The notes under the pieces were generated by a model, which worked only from the letters and a program-made list of their open reading frames with translations, was not told the DNA's origin and made no database searches. A stretch of DNA of 64,000 nt from Azolla caroliniana (lineage: Eukaryota; Polypodiophyta). The translations under genes were made by a program, and so were the position numbers. Where the stretch lies: assembly GCA_043228905.1 (NCBI GenBank), contig JBHGNT010000005.1, forward strand, positions 18,476,001 to 18,540,000, read 5' to 3'. Of this stretch, positions 11,198 to 20,920 are shown one piece after another. Numbering within the stretch: position 1 is the first letter of the stretch; every line of letters starts with the position of its first letter.

Positions 11198-11681
11198 TGT
11201 TGAGCGGACAAGCTCAACATGATCCATATCGGCTGAGTAAGCCAGATCCAGAGATCGATATCTGGAACCTAGAGCCGGATCAGTGTCCGAAGAAGAGATC
11301 CGGATCCAAGGGCCGGATCGGAGAGCCATACTCACATGCGAATCGGTAGGCCGTTGGAGGTCTACACTCCTAGACTACCAAGTAGTTATCCTAGGAGTTA
11401 GTGTCAGTAGCTAAGTACGAGCATTGAAGTACTTGTCAGTACTTCTATTAGTCGTTTCAAGGACTTCTATAAAAGTGCTCACTGAGCACATTGTAGATAT
11501 ACATACAGAGTAAAATTTTGTAATTAGAGTTTTATGTTATTTTGCTCTCTCTGTCTCTCCTGCGTACTCTATGTGTGTGTAATTTAAGCTTTCCATTAAA
11601 ACTTAGTTTTGTTTTCTATTGCTATCCGGCTGAGCCGGTTTGTCTAAGCTTCCACGCATTAATTTTCACACAACTCCTACT
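11198..11681 (+). repeat. 3' LTR of copia E1
   Basis: Begins TGTTGAGCGGACAAGCTCAA, like the E2 5' LTR (TGTTGAGAGACAAGCTCAAC at 61317). It shares the segment TATAAAAGTGCTCACTGAGC (near 11469 and 61523). The right end near 11681 is placed by alignment with E2 and is approximate. The left border follows a purine-rich AGGTGGAG. Confidence 0.8.
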
Positions 11682-11691
11682 CGCCATTGAA

Positions 11692-12042
11692 ATGAATGGG
11701 TACGAATGTGAGCGCCTCAAAGCCGAGAAGGATGCAATAGCCTCTACACAAGAAATAGAAGAAGTCTTGCCTGAAAGCGCAACACATGGACCAGAAGAGC
11801 CGCAAAATGATGAACCGGTGCGCCAAGCAGAAGGGGAGGAGCCCGAGGAATTGGTTCACTAGCAAGATGAACAAGAAGCGGCACCAGACGCACCAACCCC
11901 ACAAACCATTTCGGTGAATGAAATAAGGGAAGAGCAAGTCGTGCCTCCAGAGCACAGAGCCGATCTCTCGGTTGAGCTCATCGACAAACCAGAGAACTCG
12001 GCTTAGGCGAACGGTATTTTGCCGGGTTTGGAAGAAGACTAA
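11692..12042 (+). pseudogene. G extra-ORF C-terminal tail
   Basis: An acidic, Glu/Gln/Pro-rich frame from the ATG at 11692 (NGYECERLKAEKDAIAS) to TAA near 12042, with a TAG near 11860 and another stop near 12004. The start resembles a coiled coil. It sits where element T has the acidic end of its extra ORF, about 100 nt before the LTR-adjacent motif. Similarity to T is in position and composition, not a clear alignment. No function can be assigned. Confidence 0.4.
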
Positions 12043-12134
12043 TGTACAATAGAGTTTTTCAATTCTTTCGAGTGTGAAATATTTTTGAGTTTTTCGATTA
12101 TTTTTCGATTTTTGTCGATTTTTCGGGTTCAACT

Positions 12135-12160
12135 TGCAAGGCATTGTCCCACGGGCATGC
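12135..12160 (+). promoter_or_regulatory. LTR-adjacent CCCACGGGCATGC motif (G)
   Basis: CAAGGCATTG then CCCACGGGCATGC, 4 nt before the candidate LTR start. The same motif precedes the T LTR (17990-18018) and the LTR at 30668. Confidence 0.55.
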
Positions 12161-12164
12161 TAGG

Positions 12165-12576
12165 TGTTACCGAGGGGACAAAAAGGACAAAGTGTGAAAG
12201 GAATGAGTATGACAAGAGTGGAAAAGACCGAATGTAAAAGGACGAAAAGAAGCCGATTACAAACAATCAAAGGTAGAAACCAAAGATCAAGGAGTGGGAA
12301 AGCGTCGAGTCAAGGAAAAGCTATATAATCGAGGAAGTGGCGAACACATAGGAGAGGATATAGAAAAACCATAGAGATCGTAGATGGAATCCTTAGAGCA
12401 CTAAGCTTAGTCTAGGACGAGTGAGTGAGCACTTTACCGATTTTTCTCGGTACTGTAATGTTCTTGTATTGTATGCTATTATAATTGAAGATCTATTATA
12501 CCTTGTGGGCAAGCACTGTGTTTGTCTCTAATCTATCTATTTTTATCTACCTACGTTCGATCTATGAAATTAGTGT
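12165..12576 (+). repeat. Candidate LTR of G
   Basis: Starts TGTTACCG and may end GTGTTACA at 12576, but only the start is supported, by the upstream motif and the 15-mer shared with T. The end is a guess and no partner LTR is present. Confidence 0.4.
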
Positions 12577-12863
12577 TACAAATCGGTTGTAGTCGATTCA
12601 TCTGAGTACTATTCTCTCTATCGGGAGTGACCCGAATTGGCTTGGGGCACAAGTCTCTACGCACCATGATTCCTTGGCCCGATTACTCAGGAGAAGTAAT
12701 CAAAGGTGTTCTCCAGGAAGGAGTAACAGGTGACACCGGTGTTTATGTATGGGGTGGAAGTATGGGATGGTAGCATCCCTAAATCTACTTGGAAAGAGTT
12801 TGAAAAAGTTTTTCTTATAAAGTTTCTTCAAGTCAAGAAACAAATGTCATACACCCTTCCCCC
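12577..12863 (+). pseudogene. Gag-like fragment interrupted by copia A (left part)
   Basis: A short frame from 12730 reads STWKEFEKVFLIKFLQVKKQ, resembling the Trp-x-x-Phe...Phe segment of gypsy Gag capsids. It is cut by copia A at 12863 and would continue at 28087. Across the junction the frame hits a stop unless shifted by one base. No LTR or zinc knuckle is seen nearby. It could be part of a non-autonomous gag element. Weakly supported. Confidence 0.35.
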
Positions 12864-13666
12864 TGTTGGGAGACAGGTCCCTCTGAATGGGAAGGGAGAA
12901 GAACAGTGCCGAAGAACAATCTCGACCGAGGCCGAAACCGGATGAGGAGTACTCGGCTACGGAGAGCCGGATGGTGCAGACCCGGTGTGAACCGAATGAG
13001 GAGTACCCGGCTACGGAGAGCCGGATGGTGCAACCCTGGTGTGAACCGGATGAGGAGTACCCGGCTACGGAGAGTCGGATGGTACAGACCCGGTGTGAAC
13101 CGGATGAGGAGTACCCGACTACGGAGAGCCGGATGGTGTAGACCCGGTGTGAACCGGATGAGGAGGACCCGGCTACAGAGAGCCGGATGGTGCAGACCCG
13201 GTGAGAACCGGAGGAAGAGACATATTCGTAAATATGTTTCTGAGAGCCCATCGAGGCTATATTTGTAAATAATCAAAAAGTCACATTAGTATAAATATGA
13301 CTTAGGGCAAATATGTGTTGTTGATTTTTTTTTTTTGTTGGTGCAAGAACAGAGAGTGTGCGTAACTGTACAGAGAGAGATAGAGAGAGAAAGAGGTCGT
13401 TGCCTCTGTTGTAACTGCCACCTGTGGCGAAGATCTGTGAGCACGAGGTCGGTGCCTCAGTGAACTCACTGTTGTACATCCCATCATAGTGATAGTTTGC
13501 AACCTGTAGGCTGCCGTGGTTTTTCCCCTAGTTTGGGGTTTTCCATGTAAACCTCTTGTGTACCTTGTCTCTTCTTTGTGTCGCGTTTTATTTCCCGTTT
13601 TCTGTGTATCATTCTAAGCTCGGTTGTGGCCGAGCGTTGCGCATAAGGAACGACCAGTTCCCGTCA
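12864..13666 (+). repeat. 5' LTR of copia A
   Basis: 803 bp, TGTTGGGAGA...CCCGTCA. It contains five copies of the 54-bp minisatellite, then an R-U5 part also found in degenerate form at 55005-55375. Confidence 0.96.
12938..13207 (+). repeat. 54-bp minisatellite, 5 copies
   Basis: Units start at 12938, 12992, 13046, 13100 and 13154, each beginning CCGGATGAGG or a one-base variant. As 54 is a multiple of 3 and the unit has few stops, it creates repeat-protein frames on both strands; these are by-products, not genes. Confidence 0.97.
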
Positions 13667-13668
13667 AG

Positions 13669-13680
13669 TGGTATCAGAGC
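13669..13680 (+). promoter_or_regulatory. Copia A primer-binding site
   Basis: TGGTATCAGAGC, complementary to initiator-Met tRNA, 2 nt after the LTR. Confidence 0.95.
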
Positions 13681-13697
13681 AAAATCAACACAGAAAT

Positions 13698-16600
13698 ATG
13701 GACGAATCGTTTGGCGGCATGTTCAAGCTCACCGGCTCCAACTATTCAGTGTGGAAGTCGAAGATGAGGGACATGCTCGTTGTTAAAGACCTCTGGCTAC
13801 CGGTTCAATTCGGGGACAAGAGACCGGACAAAATCGACGCCGCGATATGGGAGGTGATGCACATGAAGACAACGGTGTACATAAGATGCTTTATTGACAT
13901 GAGCCTGTACAACAACTTCAATGAAGAGAGCAAGGCTCATGAGCTCTGGGAGAAGATCGGCATAATGTTTCAGAACAAAAATGTTGTTAATCAGGTGTCG
14001 GTATTCTGGAAGCTAGTAAGACTCCGGTACCAAGATGGCTCCAGCATGGCGGAGCACATGAATGCCTTCCAGGGGTTGATCCACTAGGCAACCTCATTGG
14101 AAGTACCTCTCGCCGATGAGGTACTTGCACTACTCCTGCTCGGTTCCCTCCCGGATAGCTGGGAGACGTTGGTTGTCACTTTGGGCAACGCCGGACCGGA
14201 AGGAAAGCGGTTATCCCTAGCAAGAGTAAAGTCAAGCTTGCTAGATGAGGAGGCGCGTCGGAAGGATAAAGATACGAGCTCCGACTCCAAAGCGCTCCTT
14301 ACCGAATCGGAACGCGGAAGACATAGAAACCGTAGTCCCTAGAACCGGGAGAAGTCGGGGACACGGTCAAAGTCAAGGGGGAGGCCCACTTGCTTCTATT
14401 GCGGCAAGCCGGGTCACTTCCAAAAGAACTGTCGGCATTTCCGTAAAGACAAGGAAATCGACTGTACCGATTCAAAGCGGACCCCGGACCGGAACGGTAA
14501 AGACTGGAAGGGGACGGACCGGAAGGGAACGACGGCAATCGCGGCAAGTGAAGAAGAGTTGATGCTCATCACCGAGGAGAGTGAGATAAACCTTGCCGGC
14601 GACGAGATGACCTGGGTGATAGACTCCGGAGCATCGTTCCACCTTACCCCGGACCGGAAATGCTTCTCATCCTACTCAGCTGGTGACCACGACTGTGTCC
14701 GGATGGGGAATGAAGGTACATGCCGAATTGTCGGCATAGGAGACGTGTGGCTGTCAACGCCAACCGGATGCAAGTTGTTGCTGAAGGATGTCCGACACGT
14801 TCCGGAGGTTCGTCTGAACCTGATATCAGCTGGTCGGCTAGGTGATGAAGGCTACACGGGTAGCATCCGGAACGGTGTCATGAAGTTCAGCAAAGGGAGC
14901 GTGATTGTGGCTCGGGCCCGGAAGGTCAACACATTGTACCTGATGAATGCCCGGTTATGCCCGGAAGAAGTGAACGTGGCATCCGACACTGCAGGTGAGC
15001 TGTGGCACAAGAGGCTGTGTCATATGAGCGAGAAGGGGATGAAGAGGCTTGTAGACGACAACCTCATTCTAGTGAAGAATGTGCACTTAGAGAAGTGCAC
15101 TGATTGTCTGGCCGGTAAGCAGAACCGAACCTCCTTCCGACCAAGGCCACTGATGAGACGTAATGCACATCAGGAGTTGGTGCATACGGATGTGTGTTAA
15201 GTAGAAACGAAGTCACATGCCGGAGCGCAGTACTTTGTGACGTTCATAGATGACCACAGCCGGAAGCTGTGGGCCACACTGTTGAAGACGAAGGATCAGG
15301 TGTTATCCGTCTTCAAAGAGCTCCACGCGAGAGTGGAAAGAGAAACCGGTCAGAAGCTGAAGGCGGTTCGAGCAGATAACGGAGGAGAATACCAGGGGCA
15401 GTTCGAGGAGTACTGCCGCTCGAAGGGAATCCGGCTCGAATTTACCGTGCCGAAGACGCCGGAACTAAACGGATTGGCCAAGAGGATGAACCGGACCATA
15501 ATGGAGAGGGTCGGAGTAGGCTAGCACATGCAAAACTACCCAAGAAGTTTTGGGCTGAGGCATTGTCGACGACGACATACGTGATAAACAAATCACCCTA
15601 AGTACCCTTGGACGGAGACACGCCATAGAGAGTATGGACCGGTAAGGAAGTGTCCTACCGGCATCTGATGGTGTTCGGGTGTCTCACGTACGTGCATGTA
15701 GCAAAGGACCGGAGAGGAAAGTTAGATCCAAAGACCCGGCCATGCATATTCCTCGGTTACGGTGACGATGAGTTCGGCTACCGAGTGTGGGACCCGGTCG
15801 ACCAGAAGGTATTCCAGAGTCGAGATATTATCTTCATGGAGGACAAGACACTCGTCGACTGGGAGTCGGAGAAGAAGATAATGAACTCCGAGTCGACCAG
15901 TAAGGATCGACTCTACGATGAGGAGACCCAACCGGCGAGAGACCGGTTAGCACTCGAAGAACCAGCCGGATACGGTGAGGATACCGAACCGGCAGAAGAA
16001 GAAGTAGAGGAAGCTGAGACCGGAATCGGCCTAGACCCCGAATCGGATTCGGATGAAGAGCAAATGGAGGAGCCGGCTACCGAAGCCCAAAGACGGAGAT
16101 ATCCTCTCAGAGAGAGAATGCCCCCCCGGAGATTTCCGGATGCAGAGCATGTTCTGCTGACCGATGAGGGGGAGCCGGAAAGCTTCAAAGAAGTGAAGGA
16201 TGACACCCACAACCGAAAATGGTTAAGTGCCATGTAGGACGAGATGGATTCCCTGCATGAGAACCATACGTACAAATTGGTGCACAAGTTGCCGAAAGGA
16301 AAGCGGGCACTCCGAAACAAGTGGGTGTACAAGTTGAAACCGGGAGATGCCGGAAACCCCCCGAGATACAAAGCCAGGATCGTGGTGAAGGGGTTCCAGC
16401 AGAAGAAGGGCGTGGACTTCGACGAGATATTTGCCCCGGTAGTAAAGATGACCTCCATCCGGACAGTGCTGAGTATAGCGGCAAGCATGGACCTTGAGGT
16501 AGAGCAGCTGGACGTGAAGACGACATTCCTTCACGGCGACCTCAAAGAGGAGATCTACATGCAACAACCGGAAGGATTTGTGGAGAAAGGGAAGGAGCAC

Positions 16601-17533
16601 CTGGTATGCCGGCTGAAGAAGAGCCTGTACAGACTAAAGCAGGCTCCCCGACAATGGTACCGGAAGTTCGATTCCTTCATGACCGATCAAGGGTACCACA
16701 AGACGCAGGCCGATCACTGCTTGTTTGTGAAGAAGTTCGAAGGAGGCGACTTCTTGATACTCCTCCTATATGTGGATGACATGTTGATCGTCGGACGTGA
16801 TCAAGTCAAAATACGGATGCTGAAGAAGGCTCTCAACCGGACCTTCTCAATGAAAGACTTGGGTCCGGCAAGACAGATGCTGGGGATGCACATCATCCGG
16901 AACCGGTCAAAGAAGCAATTATGGCTGTCACAGGAGAAGTACGTGACAAAGGTACTTCATCAGTTCAACATGTCAGATGCGAAACCGGTCGGATCGACAC
17001 TTCCGGCAAACTGCAAGCTATTCGGTAAGCAAAGCCCGAAGACGAAAGCAGAGAAGGCAGATATGATGAAGATACCATATGCCTCTGCCTTCGGGAGCTT
17101 GATGTACGCAATGGTGTGTACTCGACCGGATATAGGATACGCAGTCGGAGTGGTGAGCCGGTTCATGAGCAATCCCGGCAAGGAGCACTGGAACATGGTC
17201 AAATGGATACTCCGGTACTTGAAGGGTACTTCAAATATGTGTCTTCGATTCGGCTCCGGAAAACCTCAACTTGACGGTTTTACCGATTCGGACATGTCGG
17301 CTGATGTGGATGCCAGCCGGTCTACATCCGGGTATGTAATGACATATGCAGGGGGAGCTGTTTCGTGGCAGTCGAGGCTGCAGAAGACGGTTGCACTGTC
17401 AACCACGGAGGCGGAGTACATGGCGGCTGTGGAAGCCGGCAAGGAAATATTATGGATGAAGGACTTCATCGGAGAGCTCGGCATTCGGCAAGATGAATAC
17501 CGGCTCTATTGTGATAGTCAAAGTGCCATCCAC
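13698..17533 (+). pseudogene. gag-pol: Copia A gag-pol, main part
   Basis: Single-frame copia polyprotein with defects. Gag from ATG 13698 (FKLTGSNYSVWKSKMRDML), CCHC knuckle near 14388-14430 (CFYCGKPGHFQKNC), protease DSGASFHLTP near 14620, pre-integrase and integrase 15000-15530, RT from about 16230 (YKARIVVKGFQQKKGVDFDE, LLLYVDDMLIVG near 16770), and RNase H to the T insertion (STTEAEYMAAVEAGKE, YCDSQSAIH). Stops at 14085-14087, near 14340, near 15198, 15600, 15627 and 16236, plus a one-base frameshift near 15515 in integrase. The RT frame is open from 16244 to the insertion. Its end continues at 26943. Confidence 0.93.
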
Positions 17534-17989
17534 TGTTAATCGGCTAATTACTAACTACTACCGATACAGAAGAGTGAACGTCGCTACTCCACGTTCTAAC
17601 AAGGAATTGTGTTTTACGAACGGAAATATACTATATTAATCGGTAATTACCGTGATCGTTACTTAGTTATAAAGTAGGAAGATTACACTTAACAACATAG
17701 ACAATAGAAAGAACACAGAATCCGTACACGATATTCCTAACTTAAACTTATATTCCCAAATAAACGACCTTTCTTACAATGCCTTCGGTTCCCTTTTATA
17801 GGTATACCGAAGGTCTTTTCTCATCAAGAACTATTCCTACTTACTATCAAGAATTACAAAATTATCTAACTAACTTAGTTCTCTTCGTTCATTGCTAAGT
17901 CATTGATCCGAACAGTCGATCCGAACCGACTCCGTTTTCGACGCTTTCCCACTTGTTCGGTAAAACTGACTGTCCGGGTCCGGGTAACA
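17534..17989 (-). repeat. 3' LTR of T
   Basis: 456 bp. On the plus strand it runs TGTTAATCGG...CGGGTAACA. Compared with the other LTR I see a 2-bp TA indel near 17805 and a few changes near 17894-17910. It carries TATAAAAGG on the minus strand near 17800. Confidence 0.96.
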
Positions 17990-18018
17990 CTTGGCACGTC
18001 CGTGGGCCAGGACCTTGT
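17990..18018 (-). promoter_or_regulatory. LTR-adjacent motif: reverse complement of the T primer site
   Basis: The element strand ends with ACAAGGTCCTGG then CCCACGGACGTGCCA and AG before the 3' LTR. CGGACGTGCCA is the reverse complement of the PBS TGGCACGCCCG (26474-26464) with one mismatch. No polypurine tract is seen here, although one is expected. Confidence 0.6.
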
Positions 18019-18033
18019 CCAGCGAACCCACGC

Positions 18034-20781
18034 CTATTCCTGTAGCTCTTCATCCGAATCGTTCAGAATATCAAAAATCGAAGGCTCTTCTGGCCTTGGA
18101 TGTATTCCATCTATATCTTCCTCTTCCTCTTCATCTTCATCTGTGTCACAGTCGTCATTCGGAGCAGGTTTTGAATGTTGTGATTCGGTTGGCCGCTCTG
18201 GTTCACTTCTTCCGGGAGCTTGAAGACCAGGAGTCTTGCTGGTTCTTTCGGCTTCAATTTTATCCAACTGGACGGAAGTGCCTATATCATTTTTGTCGAA
18301 TTCTTGCATAATACGTTGAATTTCTTCTCTGTAAAATGCCGCAATTTCGTCCATATCTTTCATGATATCCTCTTGGATATTGTCAATATCCTTTTGTGCC
18401 ATTTTAAAAAAACCTGCACATTGGACCTGACGGTTATTTTTGTCGGCACGTAATAATTGTAATTCCGCCGCTTGTGCCGTCCATAACTTCCATCCTTGCG
18501 CAAGGGATTCATCGATCATTTTCTTTGCTAGGTTTCGATGTTTCCCTATGATGCGCTGCACTTTGTCCTTAGTGATGCTTGCGACGAATTGAGCGGCTTG
18601 CAACTCTTTCCGTAAATCCGTAATAGTGGCTCAGTTTTCACTTTCAGCCCGCATTAGTTTGGATTCGACTACATATATGTCCAACCGCCTTTGTTCCGAT
18701 ATCTTCCGAATTTCGTTCAGTTGTTGTTCGAATGCCGATTTCTCTTTGCTCCATTCCTCCTGGTGTTCCGTAATTCTTCTGTTGACTTCTTCAAGACTCC
18801 GCTCTTTTTCTGTCAATTGACTTTCCTGTGACACTATATACCTTTCGAATTCCTCAATTTGTTCGGTATATGTATGATTGGCCGTCTTAGCTTCTTCCAG
18901 ATTTTTCTGTAATTCGTTTATTAATTGATTTTTTTCTTCGAGAACTTTGTATTGGCCATTCTGAATGGTTTCTATTTGTTTTTCTAATTCTGTAGTTCGA
19001 AATACAGCATTGTTGGCCCTTGTTGTTTCTGCTTGACGTGCTTTCTCAGCGTCCTCCAATTTCTGCTGCCATTCTGACTCCGACGCCATAGGTCATTCCT
19101 GTGTTTCCCATTTGTTTAGACTTTCTTTTAGTTCTTTATTTTCTGTCTGTATGTTACAAAACTGACGTTTCAGCACCTCCGCCGATGCTGATACACTTTT
19201 GTATCTTTCAGCCATATCACTGGCTGCTTTGCGTGCCGTTTCATATTCTCTATGAATTTCGACCAGTGCTTCATGTAATGGTGGCATTTCAATAGCCTCC
19301 CCTCTATTCTGTGCATTTCTTTTCCGGCCGATTTTCTCTATCTCTGCTTTTTCTTGAGGTTCCAACACTCCTCGTAAGGCCTTCTGTATCATTATTCGGT
19401 CATTATGTTCTTGAGCCAACCGTTCTGATACTTCTGTCAATCTTCTAGCCAACCATTCAACCAGTTCGTATGAAGTTCCGAACTGTAAAATGGCAGCTAC
19501 TTCATGTGCTGCTGGTGGAATATCCAAGCACCCATGTGCTTCCCGAATTGCTACTTTTGAAGATTGTCCTTGTTGAAGTTGTGTCGAAACGCTCTCATTC
19601 CCTGGTTTTATTACTTCTGCTACTACAGGCGTATTCGAATTTTCCTTTGTGCGTTGCCTTTTCGGTGCTGACCCATCACTGTTTTCTGGTTGGAATTGTC
19701 GATTAGCCTTTTGTTTAACCCTTGTCCTTTGTCGCATCTTCTCTGCTTGTTGTCGATTTTCTGTCGGTTGCTGCTTGTTTATCAAATGGTCAACTGTTTC
19801 TTGTTCGGCTGCTGGTTGCCTGTTTTCGGAATTCTCTGGTCTTGGTGGTTCCGACTGAGGCATATCTGTTTGTATATTATCGGCATGTGCCGATTCTTCC
19901 TCTATCCATTCTTCATGTGCTACCTGTCGGTGTCTTCGAGGTGCTTGTACTATCGGTGGTCTTCTTGACTGAACAGGAGTTTCCGATTCTTGAATCGGAA
20001 ACAATACCGATAGCCAACGACCAAAAATTTGCTTCATTGGTTTTCTTGTTTTTACCCCTTGTCGCTGCTCTCTCAGAGCTTCCCCCGACAATAGTGGCCA
20101 GTTGAAATCCTCTTTTTCGTATGCGGCTATGATAAACCCAGCCCTTTTTTTCGGCATACAATAAAAACGGGGACTGACAAATCCCACCTCTAGTAAAAAT
20201 CTAGCCACTTCATGGAAAAACTCATCCCGACCTCCATAAGTCTGATATGCTTTTGCCGAGGGTGAGTATTCCCCGAAATACGATTGGAGTGCTTCTGATG
20301 AAGGTTTTTTAACTGCCTCAAAGCCTCCTCTTGGCATCTGTAATGCATTTCGTATTTTCTTTGTGGTGACCTTGGTGATGTCTAATTGTTGTACCAATTC
20401 TTCCGCTTACGGATGAGGTTCCGCTTCTGCTACTTTGATGAAACCTTGTAAGTTTCTCTCATGAAGCCACAGTCGCAGTTGTTCAGACACAGGAATCGGC
20501 ATGACTTCTGTGTTTGCTTGTTCTGAATCACTTGTCGATGACGGTTGGAGATCTGCACAGCTTCTGTAGCGATGAAAATCAGAAAAACAGAGTTTGGGCG
20601 AGCTAGGGCACGAAGGCTCAGAATGTTTCGAGATCTGCACTCGTTTCTGTTGCTTTGGCGACACAGAAGATACAGAAATATGCTTTAAAGATATTAACTT
20701 ATGCATTATGACTAAAGAATAGTAATTGCTATTAATGTAGGAATTAATTAGTATTAACTCTACGTGTAGTGATTGTACCAC
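18034..20781 (-). pseudogene. T extra ORF: 916-codon coiled-coil protein, three stops
   Basis: One reading frame on the same strand as pol and downstream of integrase. It is interrupted only by TAA near 20407, TGA near 19090 and TGA near 18628. The first third has a compact segment (SYFGEYSPSAKAYQTYGG, EVARFLLEVGFVSPRFYCMP). The middle is Gln/Glu-rich with basic patches. From about 19500 to 18250 it is long heptad coiled coil (LEDAEKARQAETTRANNAVF, KNQLINELQKNLEEAK). The C-terminus is very acidic (a run of Asp/Glu near 18130). No transmembrane segment is evident, so an env-like role has no support here. Function unknown. Confidence 0.75.
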
Positions 20782-20885
20782 TTACTAATAATCATGCAAT
20801 TCCTCTTCCTATTTATAGTCGATTCAGACTGTTATGGCAAGATTCTATTTCTGCATTGACAAGAACTATTGAGTGAGTGAGTTAG

Positions 20886-20889
20886 TTAG

Positions 20890-20920
<31 letters not shown>

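Larger units (their letters stand above)
7295..11681 (+). mobile_element. Copia element E1, 5' part missing, degenerate
   Basis: Plus-strand Ty1/copia remnant starting in the GAG-pre-integrase domain and ending in a 3' LTR near 11681. Its 5' half was separated by insertion of F and lies beyond the left edge. Protein and LTR resemble E2 (61317-64000), so the two are one family; E2 shows what is missing. E1 carries an internal triplication, many stops, and an unusually long stretch between RNase H and the LTR. Confidence 0.85.
11682..12576 (+). mobile_element. Tat-like gypsy G, 3' remnant
   Basis: The 3' end of a plus-strand gypsy element into which E1 inserted. It holds a tail of coding sequence (11692-12042), the conserved CCCACGGGCATGC motif, and an LTR starting TGTTACCG at 12165. 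The arrangement matches element T (acidic extra-ORF tail, motif, LTR starting TGTTACC). The 15-mer GTGGGAAAGCGTCGA is shared with the T LTR (12294-12308; T at 17938-17952). Confidence 0.55.

Noticed and set aside
12938-13207. CRISPR-like array
   Set aside because: Direct 54-bp units are contiguous without unique spacers, in a plant LTR.
12833-13276. Several overlapping repeat-protein frames on both strands (also at 26843-27894)
   Set aside because: They come from the 54-bp minisatellite, whose length is a multiple of three; inside LTRs with no start context or domain.
18034-20781. Envelope gene making T a retrovirus-like element
   Set aside because: No signal peptide, membrane span or cleavage site seen; long coiled coil and acidic tail fit no envelope pattern.
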